64,000 bases of DNA from an uncultured Clostridia bacterium (GCA_934271735.1 CAKQSB010000009.1:1-64000), one strand, 5' to 3'; positions 31,981 through 41,469 are shown, numbered from the stretch's first letter. Notes: generated from the letters alone by a model not told the origin. Program-made: numbers and translations.

Positions 31981-33768
31981 TTATTTTTCTATAAGATCGA
32001 GGAACCTGAATGTTCTGCAATCGACAAGTCCTCTGTCGGTTATGCGGACTTCGGGCAGACACGCGAGCGATACTATCGACATCGTCATAAACGGCGACGG
32101 CAAAGCGCAGCCCAACTCTTTCCATGCGTTTTCGAGAACTTTAACCTTTTCTTCCATTTCCTCGACGGAAATATCGTTCATAAGTCCCGCCACGGGAAGC
32201 TCGACCAAGCCGACTATCTTTCCGTCCTTAACGGCGACCAATCCGCCGCCGCAGTCTATCAGAGTGTTTACCGCAAGCGCCATATCGCTGTCGTTCGTAC
32301 CGACGACGAGAAGATTATGCGCGTCGTGAGCGACGGTCTGAGCAAGCGCGCCGTCTTTGATTCCGAATCCCGTTATAAAGCCTTTGCCGACCTTGCCCGT
32401 TCTGTGATGACGTTCGAAAACGCACGCTTTCATTATATCCCGCGCGGGATCGGCTTTAAGCTCGCCGTTTTCCGCAGTCATCCCGACAACTTTGTCTATC
32501 GTGCTTGTTTTTGCGGGGATAACTTCGATAACGTGAACCTTAACGGTGCCGTCAGCTTCGATTTTAAACGCGCTCTCGTCAACCTTGTCGAGATGTATCG
32601 TATGGCGATACTCTTCGGGATAAGAATATTCTTTTCTTTCAAACAATGCCTTTCCGCCTTTCGCGACAAGTTCGCCGTCGATGAACACTTCGTCCACCAC
32701 GCATTTTTCGAGATCGGAAATAAGAACCATGTCCGCGCATTTGCACGGCGCAATCGAACCGAGTTCGAGGCTTAAACCGAAACATTCGGCGGTGTTTATC
32801 GTAACCATCTGTATCGCCGTTACCGCGTCTATACCCTCTTCTATGGCGCGGGCGACGATATGATCGAGGTGTCCGCTGCTTACTAACGTGTGCGGGTGCG
32901 AATCGTCCGAAACAAGGCAGGCAAAACGGCTGTCAACCTCGTGTTTCGTAACGGCTTTGCCCACTTCTTCGAGATCGTGCCAGGCAGAGCCTTCGCGAAG
33001 CTGAGCGTACATTCCTCTGCGCATTTTTTCAAGCGCGGAATTTTCAGTGGTGGACTCGTGGCAACAGTTAATTCCCGCCGCGATATATGCGTTTAACATA
33101 GCTCCCGTTTCGGGTATGGAGAAATGCCCGGTTACCGCTTTGCCCGCTTTAAGAGTTTCGCCGACGATATCGTGAGTGTGCTTATCGGAATTTACTATCC
33201 CCGGGAAATTCATCATTTCGCCAAGCCCCGCGCACTCTTTCCATTTCATGGTTTCCGCAATGTCCGCAGGGTGGATTTCCGAACCCGTATCCTCAAACCC
33301 CGGGACGGCAGGCACGCACGACGGCGTAACGAGCATTGCTTTAAGCGGAGTGGTTTCGGCGTCTTTAAGCATACACTTAACTCCGCCTAAACCGATTACG
33401 TTGCAAATTTCGTGCGGGTCGAAGAAAATCCCGCTCGTGCCGTGAGGAATAACCGCTCTCGCGTATTCGCCCGCCGTAAGCATAGAAGATTCGATGTGCA
33501 TATGCCCGTCCATAAACGCCGGGGCGAGATACTTTCCTTTTCCGTCGTAAACTTTCGTTTTTTCGCCTATAGACGCGGAAACGTCGCCCACGGCGGCTAT
33601 TCTTCCCATAGAAACGGCTACGTCGTAACCATCGAGAATCTCCCGCGTGCAAACGTTGATAAGTCTGACGTTTCTGATTACGAGATCGGCTTTTTCCCTG
33701 CCCATAGCGACAGCGGAAAGCGTACGGGTACATTCCCAAAGCGGAAATTTGCAAAACGTGTTAATCAT
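31981..33768 (-). CDS. ade: Adenine deaminase
   Basis: 595 residues, full length. Amidohydrolase that converts adenine to hypoxanthine and ammonia. The metal site GHMHIESSM, HGTSGIFFDPHEICNV, and SDDSHPHTLVSSGHLD are intact, as is the C-terminal domain with TVAHDAHNLLVVGTND. GGAGGT lies 4 nt before the ATG at 33768. It is monocistronic. Its product hypoxanthine is the substrate of Hpt, encoded at 62.9 kb, so together they form a purine salvage route. Confidence 0.95.
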   Translation of the reverse strand: MINTFCKFPLWECTRTLSAVAMGREKADLVIRNVRLINVCTREILDGYDVAVSMGRIAAVGDVSASIGEKTKVYDGKGKYLAPAFMDGHMHIESSMLTAGEYARAVIPHGTSGIFFDPHEICNVIGLGGVKCMLKDAETTPLKAMLVTPSCVPAVPGFEDTGSEIHPADIAETMKWKECAGLGEMMNFPGIVNSDKHTHDIVGETLKAGKAVTGHFSIPETGAMLNAYIAAGINCCHESTTENSALEKMRRGMYAQLREGSAWHDLEEVGKAVTKHEVDSRFACLVSDDSHPHTLVSSGHLDHIVARAIEEGIDAVTAIQMVTINTAECFGLSLELGSIAPCKCADMVLISDLEKCVVDEVFIDGELVAKGGKALFERKEYSYPEEYRHTIHLDKVDESAFKIEADGTVKVHVIEVIPAKTSTIDKVVGMTAENGELKADPARDIMKACVFERHHRTGKVGKGFITGFGIKDGALAQTVAHDAHNLLVVGTNDSDMALAVNTLIDCGGGLVAVKDGKIVGLVELPVAGLMNDISVEEMEEKVKVLENAWKELGCALPSPFMTMSIVSLACLPEVRITDRGLVDCRTFRFLDLIEK

Positions 33769-33893
33769 AGTTACCTCCGATTAAATTTATGCTTATATTG
33801 TAGCAGAATTTCCGTAAAAAGCAACCGTTGAAAGCCCCGCCGCGGTATTTCACGAAAATTTACGATTTTTCTTCAAAATTCCGTATACTTTCT

Positions 33894-33932
33894 TAAAAAA
33901 GAACGGAGTTCGTTATTTTTAACGACATCCGT
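33894..33932 (-). terminator. Terminator of the RlmD-like gene
   Basis: Stem ACGGA..CGTT/AACG..TCCGT with a small internal loop, followed on the minus strand by TCTTTTTT, 35 nt after the stop. Confidence 0.6.
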
Positions 33933-33965
33933 ATCCGTAAACGTATATATCAACCGAAACCCGAG

Positions 33966-35498
33966 TTATGATTTTTTAGAAAACACGACGAGCGTTTCGA
34001 CGTGTTTTGTCTGCGGGAAAAGATCGTACGGCGTTACCGAAACTATTTTATAACCGTTTTCGATTATCGTTTTCAGATCTTCCTTTAACGATTTCGGGTT
34101 GCAGGACAGATAAATTATTTCCCCGGGCGCAAACTCCGTTATCATAAGCGCGGTTTTTTCTCCGAGCCCGCTTCTCGGCGGGTCGACAAAAAATATCGAG
34201 TTTTCCGCCGCTCCTATCTTCGGCAAAATCTTTGCCGCATCGCCGCAAAAGTACGAAATGTGCCCCGATAAGTCGTTTAACGCGCCTATTCTTTTAGCAT
34301 CGCGAACAGCCGACGGCACTATTTCTATGCTTATTACCTTCTTTCCGCTTTTGGCGAAAAGGGCGGAAGTTATGCCTATTCCGCTGAAACAATCTATAAC
34401 CGTTTCGCAGGGAGATTTCGCTATCGTCTTCACGACGTCCGCGTAAATTCTCTCGGCGGCTCTTTCGTGTATCTGAAAAAACGAATCGGGAGACAGCGTG
34501 AATTTTACGCCCGACATCTCGCCGTTTAAGTATTCCTCGCCCTTTTCGAGCCTTAATTTACCCGACAAGACGGACGAAGAAGACGATTTATTGTCGCAAG
34601 TGTAAAAACTAACCTTACCGAACTTCTCTTTGAGCGAATTATAAAGCGTTTCCGTTCCCGAAAGTTTTCCGCCGTTGATAACGAGGGTAAGCATAAGTCC
34701 GTCGTCGGTTTTTCTTAAAAGCGCGTAACGCAAAAGACCTTTGCCTGTTTTCGGATTGTACGCTCTTAAACTTCTCGATCTCGCCCACTCGAGAATGATT
34801 TTCGAAGAAGTTTCAAACCATTCGGCGTGAAGAAGACAATTTTTCACGGGGATTATTTCGTGCGTTAAATCGTCGAAAAAGCCTAAAATCAGTTTTCTGT
34901 TCCACTCCGCGAAAGCGAGGTGAGCTTTATTTCTGTAAGCGAACTCACCGACGGAAACCGTTTCCGCAACGTCGGCAAAATAAGGCACAACCGCCTCTAC
35001 GGCCATTTCGCGTTTGATTTCAAGCTGTTTTTTATAGTCGATATGCAAAAAAGCGCAGTTTCCGCAGGATAAAAACTCCTTACAGCGAACGGGACGGCGC
35101 ACGGGAGACGGCTCGTCCGTTTTTACGAAATCGGCATAAAAAGTCGTTCCCCTTTTGCGTTTTACTTCGACTTCTTCCTTTTCGCCGACGATAGCCCCGT
35201 CGATTACAAGTTCGCACGAACCGACGGTCGCTAAGCCTTTGAAATTTTCGTCGTAAACTTCGGGTGTAACGAGATATCTGTCCTCGGCAATCTTTTTGTT
35301 GTCGTTTTTCTCGTTACGGGCGTTTTTACCGCGTTCGGCAACCGCTTTTTTCGCAAACTTTCGTTTATTGAGTTCTTTTATGGTTTTTTCCGAAACGCCT
35401 TTTCTGTTCAGAAAATAATCTTTCGCTTTAACGCCTTTCTTTTCTCCGCGCTTTTCGCCGCCGAATTTCGGATTCGGTCTGTTTCTTTTCTCTTGCAT
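33966..35498 (-). CDS. 23S rRNA (uracil-C5)-methyltransferase, RlmD/RumA type
   Basis: 510 residues. The N-terminus (1-70) is a lysine-rich extension, followed by a TRAM domain (75-140), a 4Fe-4S motif (CKEFLSCGNCAF and a further Cys) and a SAM-dependent methyltransferase domain (VIDCFSGIGITSALFA; VDPPRSGL; catalytic Cys in IIYLSCNPKSLKEDL). It methylates uracil C5 in 23S rRNA or tRNA. RlmCD and RlmD act on U747 and U1939 in other species; the target here is unresolved. The basic extension probably helps RNA binding. It is divergent from the pseudouridine synthase gene on the plus strand. Confidence 0.9.
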   Translation of the reverse strand: MQEKRNRPNPKFGGEKRGEKKGVKAKDYFLNRKGVSEKTIKELNKRKFAKKAVAERGKNARNEKNDNKKIAEDRYLVTPEVYDENFKGLATVGSCELVIDGAIVGEKEEVEVKRKRGTTFYADFVKTDEPSPVRRPVRCKEFLSCGNCAFLHIDYKKQLEIKREMAVEAVVPYFADVAETVSVGEFAYRNKAHLAFAEWNRKLILGFFDDLTHEIIPVKNCLLHAEWFETSSKIILEWARSRSLRAYNPKTGKGLLRYALLRKTDDGLMLTLVINGGKLSGTETLYNSLKEKFGKVSFYTCDNKSSSSSVLSGKLRLEKGEEYLNGEMSGVKFTLSPDSFFQIHERAAERIYADVVKTIAKSPCETVIDCFSGIGITSALFAKSGKKVISIEIVPSAVRDAKRIGALNDLSGHISYFCGDAAKILPKIGAAENSIFFVDPPRSGLGEKTALMITEFAPGEIIYLSCNPKSLKEDLKTIIENGYKIVSVTPYDLFPQTKHVETLVVFSKKS

Positions 35499-35603
35499 AA
35501 CTTTTTCCTTTTACCTGTCGGCGGAACCATGTCGGATCCCGCCGAAACGCCTGTGGATAACGACATTATACACTATTTCCCGAAATTTAGCAAGGCTCTT
35601 CGC

Positions 35604-35633
35604 TTTACAAGCTGCCGTTTTTTATGTTATTAT
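35604..35633 (+). promoter_or_regulatory. Promoter placed for a leaderless rsuA-like mRNA
   Basis: TTTACA, 18 nt, TATTAT. The -10 box ends 6 nt before the ATG at 35640, so transcription would begin at or next to the start codon. No ribosome site is visible. Confidence 0.6.
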
Positions 35634-35639
35634 TTAACT

Positions 35640-36350
35640 ATGAATATGAGACTCGATAAATTTTTCTCGTCGCAAAAAATTCTTTCGAGAAAAGAATGCG
35701 ATGTGTTTTTAAAAAAAGGACTTATCTCGGTGAACGGCGTAACCGTTAAAAAAGGCGACTTTAAAATCAATCCCGACAAGGACAAAATCTCGCTCGACGG
35801 AAAGGTCATTAACTATCGGAAGTACGCCTATATGCTCGTTAATAAGCCATTCGGCGTTGTAAGCGCCACCGAAGACGGCAGAGATAAAACGGTCATCGAC
35901 CTGCTCCCCGAGGAGCTTAAGAAACTCGGATTGTTCCCCTGCGGCAGGCTCGACAAGGACACGACGGGACTTGTGATTTTAACCAACGACGGCATTGCCG
36001 CGCACAACGCCCTCGCGCCGAAACGTCACGTAGAGAAAAAATATTACTTCGAGTGCGCAGATCCGTTCTCCCCCGCCGACGAAAAGGCGATAACCGGCGG
36101 CATAACTCTTAAAGACGGTTATAAAACCAAGCCTTGCCGCATAGACAGGTTAAGCGAGAGTTCCGGATATATTTACCTTACTGAAGGCAAATACCATGAA
36201 ATCAAAAGGCTTTTCGGGGCACGCGGAAACAAAATCGTCGGGCTTGAAAGAGTGGCTTTCGGAGAAATTGTTCTCGGAGATCTTCTGCCGGGAGAATGGC
36301 GGTATATGACCGATGAGGAAATCGCCCTTTTTATAAACAAAAAGGCATAA
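35640..36350 (+). CDS. RsuA/RluB-family pseudouridine synthase
   Basis: 236 residues from MNMRLDKFFSSQ. An S4 RNA-binding domain (1-60) is followed by the synthase domain with the catalytic Asp in GRLDKDTTGLVILTNDG, and LTEGKYHEIKRLFGARGNKIVGLERVAFG in the C-terminal part. It isomerises a uridine in 16S (RsuA) or 23S (RluB/E/F) rRNA. The size and the KRLFGARG motif favour the RsuA branch. There is an alternative start two codons later (35646). The promoter lies so close that the mRNA would be leaderless. Confidence 0.9.
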   Translation: MNMRLDKFFSSQKILSRKECDVFLKKGLISVNGVTVKKGDFKINPDKDKISLDGKVINYRKYAYMLVNKPFGVVSATEDGRDKTVIDLLPEELKKLGLFPCGRLDKDTTGLVILTNDGIAAHNALAPKRHVEKKYYFECADPFSPADEKAITGGITLKDGYKTKPCRIDRLSESSGYIYLTEGKYHEIKRLFGARGNKIVGLERVAFGEIVLGDLLPGEWRYMTDEEIALFINKKA

Positions 36351-36393
36351 TTTACCGATAAACAAACACAAAAAGACTAATTTAAGGAGAAAA

Positions 36394-39240
36394 ATGATGT
36401 TAGAGGTTAGGAATTTAACCAAGGTATACTCGCCGAAAGGCGGAGTAAGCGTTCGCGCGCTCGACGACGTTTCGCTTATCTTACCCGAAACGGGTATGGT
36501 TTTCATTCTCGGCAAAAGCGGCTCGGGAAAATCCACCCTTTTAAACGTTACGGGCGGACTGGATAAACCCGACAGCGGAGAAATCATCGTTAAAGGCAGA
36601 AGCAGCAAGGACTTTTCCGCCGCCGATTTCGACAGTTACCGTAACACTTGTATCGGTTTCGTTTTTCAGGAATATAACCTTTTAAACGAATTTTCCGTCG
36701 AACAGAACATTGCTCTCGCTCTTGAACTCCAAGGGAAAAAGAACGACAAAGCAGCAGTAAACGCGCTTTTGGAGCAAGTAGGGCTTAAAGGTATCGGAAA
36801 ACGAAAGCCGAACACGCTCTCGGGCGGGCAAAAACAAAGGGTCGCGATCGCCCGCGCGCTTATCAAAGAACCCGAAATCATTATGGCGGACGAACCTACG
36901 GGCGCGCTCGATTCCCAGACCGGCAAGCAGATTTTCGACGCGCTCAAAAAACTATCGGAAACAAAGCTCGTTATCGTCGTTTCCCACGACAGGGAATTCG
37001 CCGAGCGTTACGCCGACAGAATCATCGTTTTAAAGGACGGTAAAATCGATGAAGACGTAACCAAAACCACGACCGAACCGCTAAATCTCGGCAATAACGT
37101 AAAGCTGGTTTCGGGCGATACGATTACGATAGATCACGCCGAATACCTTACCGAAAACGACATTAAAAATATTCTCGAAGTTATAAAAAAGAACGGCGGA
37201 AAAGCTATAATCACCTCGGGCGAAAATAAGGTAACCGACGTTAAAAAAGTCTGCAAGATAAACGAAAACGACTGCGAAGAATGTTTCAAAACGACCGATA
37301 AAGTCAAAACCAAGGACTACGACGGCAATAAAACGAAGTTTATAAAATCAAAACTTCCTCTTCCTCACGCATTCAAACTCGGCGCAAGCGGACTGAAAAT
37401 AAAACCCGTCAGGCTTATTTTTACCGTAATACTTTCGGTCATCGCTTTTTCGCTTTTCGGTGTACTTTCTGCGTTTATGACGTATAACAGCAACTTTTCG
37501 TACGCGAAAGCTTTGCAGAAAACAAACAACCCCGCCGCCACGGTGTACACGAGAATCGAATATCTGAATAAATACATACACGTAGATACGGCAAACAATA
37601 TCGAAACGCATGTAAGCGACTACACCACTTACGGCCCACTCGACATATCCGAAGAGGAACTGAAAAAACTCAACGACAATTCTCTCGGCGTAAAATTTGC
37701 GGGAGCTTTTAACTTATCGATATATCAGGACAGATTCCCGACGGGATTGCAAAATTCGGACAACGATTATTTCCCGACGACCAATCTCCGCGGTTTTTCC
37801 GATTGCGGCGACGCGTTTTTAAAAAGTTGCGGTTACACGCTTTCAAGCGGACGTTACCCCATAAACGTGACAGAGATCGCCGTTTCGGAATACGTTGACG
37901 AAATGTTCCGAAACGCGGGCAAAGGCTCGGCGTTGAACAACGTAATATCTGTCGACGTGGCAATTTACGATGAAAGCGGCTCGATTTATGAAGACGGAAA
38001 GGTAGATCTCAAAATCACGGGAATTTATCGGGTCGGCGCAATCGACGAAAAATTCGACGAACTTAAAAATAAGCCGACAAATCCGACGATCAACGAAATT
38101 CAGACAAGAAACACGCTTGTCTCGTCGTTTAAAGACTACCTTAACAATAGTTTTCATCTTATAGCGTTCGTCACTGAGGATTTCCGCGATACTTATTATA
38201 AAAAAACGGATAGTAAAGAAAAAACAAACTTCGGAACTTCGATATGGGGCGTCGGATTCGATTATTTCCCTATATCCGATCCCGTTGACGAGCATTGGGA
38301 TACAAGGGCATACACTGCGAGAATAGTTTCGCATAACAAGGAGCTTTTCACCTTTTACGACCTCGACGGAAACGAAATAAAGAATTTCGATATAAATAAC
38401 GTCACGCTCGGTGCGGATGAATTTTTCGCGCCACTACCCTCCGAAATCGATAAAGCCGCTTACGGCTACGACATCGGAACTCCCGACGAAAAAACGAGAT
38501 ATTTCAAAAATAACGCGTCCGTTTCGGGAAAACTCACCGCCAAAGGATTTTATTCCGTTAAAGGTTACGATAAACTCCCGTCCGATTGTCTTATAGTCTC
38601 CGACGAATTTATAAACGCTTACTCTTCCGATAAGATTTATGAGTTCATCGCAACTTCAACGAAATATCGACAAAACGACAACCCGAAATATAGCTTTACG
38701 ATCGCCAAAACAGATAATTCTCTCGAACAGATAACGTATATTCTCAAAAACGACCCCGAAAACGGTATCACGAAAGAGGTCGGAAGCGAAGCGTATCAGG
38801 GCGTTGTTTTCCTTGTAAGCCTTATAAAGGCTCTGTCGGGCATATTCCTGACAATCGGGTTAATTCTCGGTACGCTTGCCGCGCTTCTTTTGCTCAACTT
38901 TATTTCCGCCTCTATCGCTGCAAAAAGTAAGGAAATCGGAATTTTGCGCGCGGTCGGCGCGAGAGGTCTGGACGTTTTCAGAATTTTCTTTTCCGAAGCG
39001 TTCATCTTTGCGATGGTCTGTTTCGTTCTTTCCTCGCTCGGGTCTGCGTGGTTGTGCGGTATGATAAACGCGGGCATAACCTCGACCACAATCGTTCCGA
39101 CCGTGGAACTGCTCGACTATAATATATTAAACATCGGCGTAAATCTGCTCGTTTCGCTCGTCGTTTCCGCTGTCGCAACCTTCCTGCCCGTACTTCACGC
39201 CGCGAGGAAACCGCCCGTGGAAAGCATAAGAATGCTTTAA
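36394..39240 (+). CDS. MacB/FtsX-type ABC transporter, fused ATPase and permease
   Basis: 948 residues. The N-terminal ABC domain (1-225) has ILGKSGSGKSTLL, the LolD-type FVFQEYNLLNEFSVEQN, LSGGQKQRVAIARAL and IIMADEPTGALD. A linker (225-320) contains a Cys/Lys-rich segment. One membrane segment (about 340-362) follows, then a large extracellular domain (370-790), and three membrane segments at the end with the FtsX-type KEIGILRAVGARG loop. The fusion has an ATPase followed by the permease, as in MacB. Such systems pump peptides or act in cell-envelope stress or lipoprotein transport. AAGGAG lies 6 nt upstream. No partner periplasmic adaptor is next to it. Confidence 0.87.
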   Translation: MMLEVRNLTKVYSPKGGVSVRALDDVSLILPETGMVFILGKSGSGKSTLLNVTGGLDKPDSGEIIVKGRSSKDFSAADFDSYRNTCIGFVFQEYNLLNEFSVEQNIALALELQGKKNDKAAVNALLEQVGLKGIGKRKPNTLSGGQKQRVAIARALIKEPEIIMADEPTGALDSQTGKQIFDALKKLSETKLVIVVSHDREFAERYADRIIVLKDGKIDEDVTKTTTEPLNLGNNVKLVSGDTITIDHAEYLTENDIKNILEVIKKNGGKAIITSGENKVTDVKKVCKINENDCEECFKTTDKVKTKDYDGNKTKFIKSKLPLPHAFKLGASGLKIKPVRLIFTVILSVIAFSLFGVLSAFMTYNSNFSYAKALQKTNNPAATVYTRIEYLNKYIHVDTANNIETHVSDYTTYGPLDISEEELKKLNDNSLGVKFAGAFNLSIYQDRFPTGLQNSDNDYFPTTNLRGFSDCGDAFLKSCGYTLSSGRYPINVTEIAVSEYVDEMFRNAGKGSALNNVISVDVAIYDESGSIYEDGKVDLKITGIYRVGAIDEKFDELKNKPTNPTINEIQTRNTLVSSFKDYLNNSFHLIAFVTEDFRDTYYKKTDSKEKTNFGTSIWGVGFDYFPISDPVDEHWDTRAYTARIVSHNKELFTFYDLDGNEIKNFDINNVTLGADEFFAPLPSEIDKAAYGYDIGTPDEKTRYFKNNASVSGKLTAKGFYSVKGYDKLPSDCLIVSDEFINAYSSDKIYEFIATSTKYRQNDNPKYSFTIAKTDNSLEQITYILKNDPENGITKEVGSEAYQGVVFLVSLIKALSGIFLTIGLILGTLAALLLLNFISASIAAKSKEIGILRAVGARGLDVFRIFFSEAFIFAMVCFVLSSLGSAWLCGMINAGITSTTIVPTVELLDYNILNIGVNLLVSLVVSAVATFLPVLHAARKPPVESIRML

Positions 39241-39343
39241 CACCCCTCGCAGACCGATTAACAGAGCGTCGTCTACGGCGTTCGACCCGCACGGCGTATA
39301 TTTCCTCCGAAAACTGCTCATAATTAAAGCAGGAGGAGAAAAA

Positions 39344-39571
39344 ATGAAGATAGCAAACATTATTGCGTACGTTCTCGTCATTTTAGGAGCTGTTAATTGG
39401 GGGCTTTACGGCATTTTCAATTTCAACCTCGTATCGATGATTTTCGGCGGAGCAAGAGCTGTCGGCTCGATAGTCGTTTATTCGATTATCACTTTGGCTG
39501 CCGTATGGCTTATTATTTCGCCTTGTATCACGGACGGCAAGCTTGCTCTTACGAACGGCGAAACGTATTAA
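39344..39571 (+). CDS. DUF378 family small membrane protein
   Basis: 75 residues with two membrane helices. The N-terminus IAYVLVILGAVNWGLYGIFNFNLV and GGARAVGSIVVYSIITLAAVWLI match the DUF378 (YuzA) pattern. Function unknown. AGGAGGAG lies 6 nt before the ATG. A terminator follows about 90 nt downstream. Confidence 0.85.
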   Translation: MKIANIIAYVLVILGAVNWGLYGIFNFNLVSMIFGGARAVGSIVVYSIITLAAVWLIISPCITDGKLALTNGETY

Positions 39572-39661
39572 ATTTCAGGTCTTTAATACAGAAGAAATAT
39601 TATATTTTCAGTTTTTAAAGCTGCAAAACGTATTAAATTCAGCCGAGCAAAGGCAAAAACG

Positions 39662-39696
39662 GAAGTCGACAAAACATTTGTCGGCTTCTTTTTTTG
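39662..39696 (+). terminator. Terminator after the DUF378 gene
   Basis: GAAGTCGACAAA / TTTGTCGGCTTC stem followed by seven U on the plus strand. Confidence 0.8.
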
Positions 39697-39825
39697 TTCT
39701 GTGGTCGATTTTCGGCTGTTTAATCTTTTTCCGATTATCCGGCGGTTTTTCTCGCCTGATTTTTTTTAATTTTTACCGTAAATTTTATGAGAAACAAAAA
39801 AATATTAAAAACCGCTTGAATTTTC

Positions 39826-39854
39826 TTTACAAACGAAAAAAAATCTGATAAAAT
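39826..39854 (+). promoter_or_regulatory. Promoter of tRNA-Val(GAC)
   Basis: TTTACA, 17 nt, TAAAAT, ending 15 nt before the tRNA 5' end. Confidence 0.75.
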
Positions 39855-39869
39855 AGTCAAGAAAGTTTC

Positions 39870-39938
<69 letters not shown>

Positions 39939-39946
<8 letters not shown>

Positions 39947-39994
39947 ATAACAAAAGAGCAAGCCATACGGCTTGCTCTTTTGTTATTGGTGGGG
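39939..39994. repeat. Perfect 26-bp hairpin growing out of the tRNA-Val(GAC) 3' end
   Basis: Left arm 39939-39964, 4-nt loop, right arm 39969-39994, no mismatches. The left arm includes CCCCACCA of the tRNA, the right arm its complement TGGTGGGG. The inner 9 bp (GAGCAAGCC/GGCTTGCTC) plus TTTTG would serve as the terminator, but the outer part re-pairs the tRNA end. Confidence 0.9.
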
Positions 39995-40003
39995 ACTTTG
40001 GCG

Positions 40004-40082
40004 CGAGTACGCGGCGCAACCGAAACTTAAAACCTTACGTAAAATTTAATGCGCCGTCGAGCGTCAATTTGCCGCGTACTCG
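40004..40082. repeat. Inverted repeat between the two tRNA-Val genes
   Basis: CGAGTACGCGGC (40004-40015) and its exact complement (40071-40082) flank 55 bp holding a second pair, GGCGC/GCGCC (40013-40017 and 40051-40055). There is no ORF. It may be a miniature element or a convergent-transcription barrier. Confidence 0.7.
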
Positions 40083-40091
40083 TCTTTTAAA

Positions 40092-40144
40092 CGCCCACCA
40101 CGAAAAAGGGTACGCCACAGGCGTACCCTTTTTCGTGGTGGGCG
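40092..40144. repeat. Perfect 25-bp hairpin at the tRNA-Val(CAC) 3' end
   Basis: Left arm 40092-40116, 3-nt loop, right arm 40120-40144, no mismatches. The right arm contains the CCA end and part of the acceptor stem of the minus-strand tRNA (GCCCACCA). It is the same design as the hairpin of the other tRNA-Val but with a different inner sequence. Confidence 0.9.
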
Positions 40145-40211
40145 ATAAGAGACTCGAACTCCCGACTTCTTCCATGTGACGGAAGCACTCTACCAACTGA
40201 GTTAATCGCCC
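40136..40211 (-). tRNA. tRNA-Val (anticodon CAC)
   Basis: Complete cloverleaf with CCA encoded. Acceptor GGGCGAT/ATCGCCC, D arm ACTCAGTTGGTAGAGT, anticodon arm CTTCC-GTCACAT-GGAAG (CAC), and T arm GGGAG/CTCTT with two G-U pairs. It is convergent with tRNA-Val(GAC) 190 bp away. Confidence 0.9.
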
Positions 40212-40276
40212 GATATTTGATGTTTTATGTTTTGAAATTCGTTGCAAAATCGTTTGCATTTCGCTTTTCGGTTATT

Positions 40277-40305
40277 ATTATAGCAAATGTGCCTTTTATT
40301 GTCAA
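40277..40305 (-). promoter_or_regulatory. Promoter of tRNA-Val(CAC)
   Basis: TTGACA, 17 nt, TATAAT, a perfect consensus, about 65 nt before the tRNA. Confidence 0.85.
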
Positions 40306-40365
40306 CGCTTTTTCGAGAAACTACACACTATCTTAAAAAATCTTTTTTCAATCGACAAAAAACGC

Positions 40366-40394
40366 TTGTCAAAACCGCTAAAATATAGTAAAAT
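40366..40394 (+). promoter_or_regulatory. Promoter of tRNA-Gly(CCC)
   Basis: TTGTCA, 17 nt, TAAAAT, ending 18 nt before the tRNA. Confidence 0.7.
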
Positions 40395-40412
40395 ATTATA
40401 CAGTAAATTTGT

Positions 40413-40486
40413 GCGGGCGTAGTTTAGTGGCAAAATAGGAGCTTCCCAAGCTTCGGTTGTGAGTTCGATTCTCATCGCCCGCTCCA
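40413..40486 (+). tRNA. tRNA-Gly (anticodon CCC)
   Basis: Complete 74-nt cloverleaf with CCA encoded: acceptor GCGGGCG/CGCCCGC, anticodon arm GGAGC-TTCCCAA-GCTTC (CCC), and T loop TTCGATT. A terminator follows at once. Confidence 0.92.
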
Positions 40487-40489
40487 TTT

Positions 40490-40522
40490 CCCTTTCGGTC
40501 AGCCGAAAGGGTTTTGTTTTTT
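40490..40522 (+). terminator. Terminator of tRNA-Gly
   Basis: CCCTTTCGG, TCAG loop, CCGAAAGGG, then TTTTGTTTTTT. Confidence 0.9.
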
Positions 40523-40553
40523 CGGCAAAATTTTACAACACAATACAGAAAAT

Positions 40554-41309
40554 ATGAATAAACTAAAGATTTTCAATGCAAACGCCATAAAACTTCTCGC
40601 CGCGCTATCAATGCTTATCGATCATATCGGTATGCTCTGGAATATACTTCCTTTACGCTATATAGGAAGAATCGCTATGCCGCTTTACGCTTTTATGATT
40701 GCGGAAGGCTGCTATTATACTAAAAATAAATTTAAGCATTTTGCGTGCATATTTCTTCTCGCGCTTCTATGCGATACCGCGTTTATACTTTTCGAACCGA
40801 ATTATTTTCACTTAAGTATTCTGACGACGTTTTCGATATCGATCATGCTGATTTACGCGCTTGATTATTTCAAAATTAAGCTTCTGGACGAAAACGCAAG
40901 GCTCGTAGAAAAGATTTTTGCGGGCGCGATATTCGCGGCGGGCGTTTTTCTGATGTACGTCGTTACCCGTCTTATAAAAAGCGTAAACGGCAAGCCGTTT
41001 TATATCGATTATGATTTTTTCGGGTGTTTACTCCCCGTTTTTGCATCGCTTTTCACTTTACCTAAGGATAAAACGCCCGAAAAACTCGCGTTTCTGAATA
41101 GTCATATCGTAAAATTTCTTTCGTTTACGGTAGGTCTTGTCGCTCTTTGTCTGCTGCTTTCCGCGCCTATCGAATGGCTTTGTATGCTTGCGCTTATTCC
41201 GATAGCGTTATATAACGGCGAACGCGGCAAGCTTGAGTTGAAATATTTCTTCTACATATTTTACCCTGCTCACCTTGTTATACTTTACGGTTTATCAATG
41301 ATTATTTAA
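40554..41309 (+). CDS. TraX family membrane protein
   Basis: 251 residues with about seven membrane segments. MNKLKIFNANAIKLLAALSMLIDHIGML, YIGRIAMPLYAFMIAEGCYYTKN and the end KYFFYIFYPAHLVILYG match the TraX family. TraX of F plasmid N-acetylates pilin; chromosomal relatives in Clostridia are common and probably acyltransferases, without known substrate. No conjugation genes are present here. It is a single gene on the plus strand. Confidence 0.88.
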   Translation: MNKLKIFNANAIKLLAALSMLIDHIGMLWNILPLRYIGRIAMPLYAFMIAEGCYYTKNKFKHFACIFLLALLCDTAFILFEPNYFHLSILTTFSISIMLIYALDYFKIKLLDENARLVEKIFAGAIFAAGVFLMYVVTRLIKSVNGKPFYIDYDFFGCLLPVFASLFTLPKDKTPEKLAFLNSHIVKFLSFTVGLVALCLLLSAPIEWLCMLALIPIALYNGERGKLELKYFFYIFYPAHLVILYGLSMII

Positions 41310-41342
41310 AACCGACTTTGAAACAATTAAATACTTTCCGAA

Positions 41343-41367
41343 GCGGGCGATCAATGATTGCCCCTAC
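41343..41367. repeat. GGGCGA/TCGCCC palindrome
   Basis: GCGGGCGATCA, ATG, ATTGCCCCTAC: an imperfect palindrome of the same family as those at 389, 5582 and 57793. Confidence 0.5.
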
Positions 41368-41469
41368 TTATTTTTATTGCTTATACAACAATTTTGAGGT
41401 TCACTCGTCAATCGTAAAAATAATTTATTTTTTGAAAATTTTGGTTATATTAAGACACCTTATATTATT

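Noticed and set aside
40554..41309. Conjugative element marked by traX
   Set aside because: No relaxase, type IV secretion or integrase genes lie nearby; chromosomal TraX-family genes are common in Clostridia.
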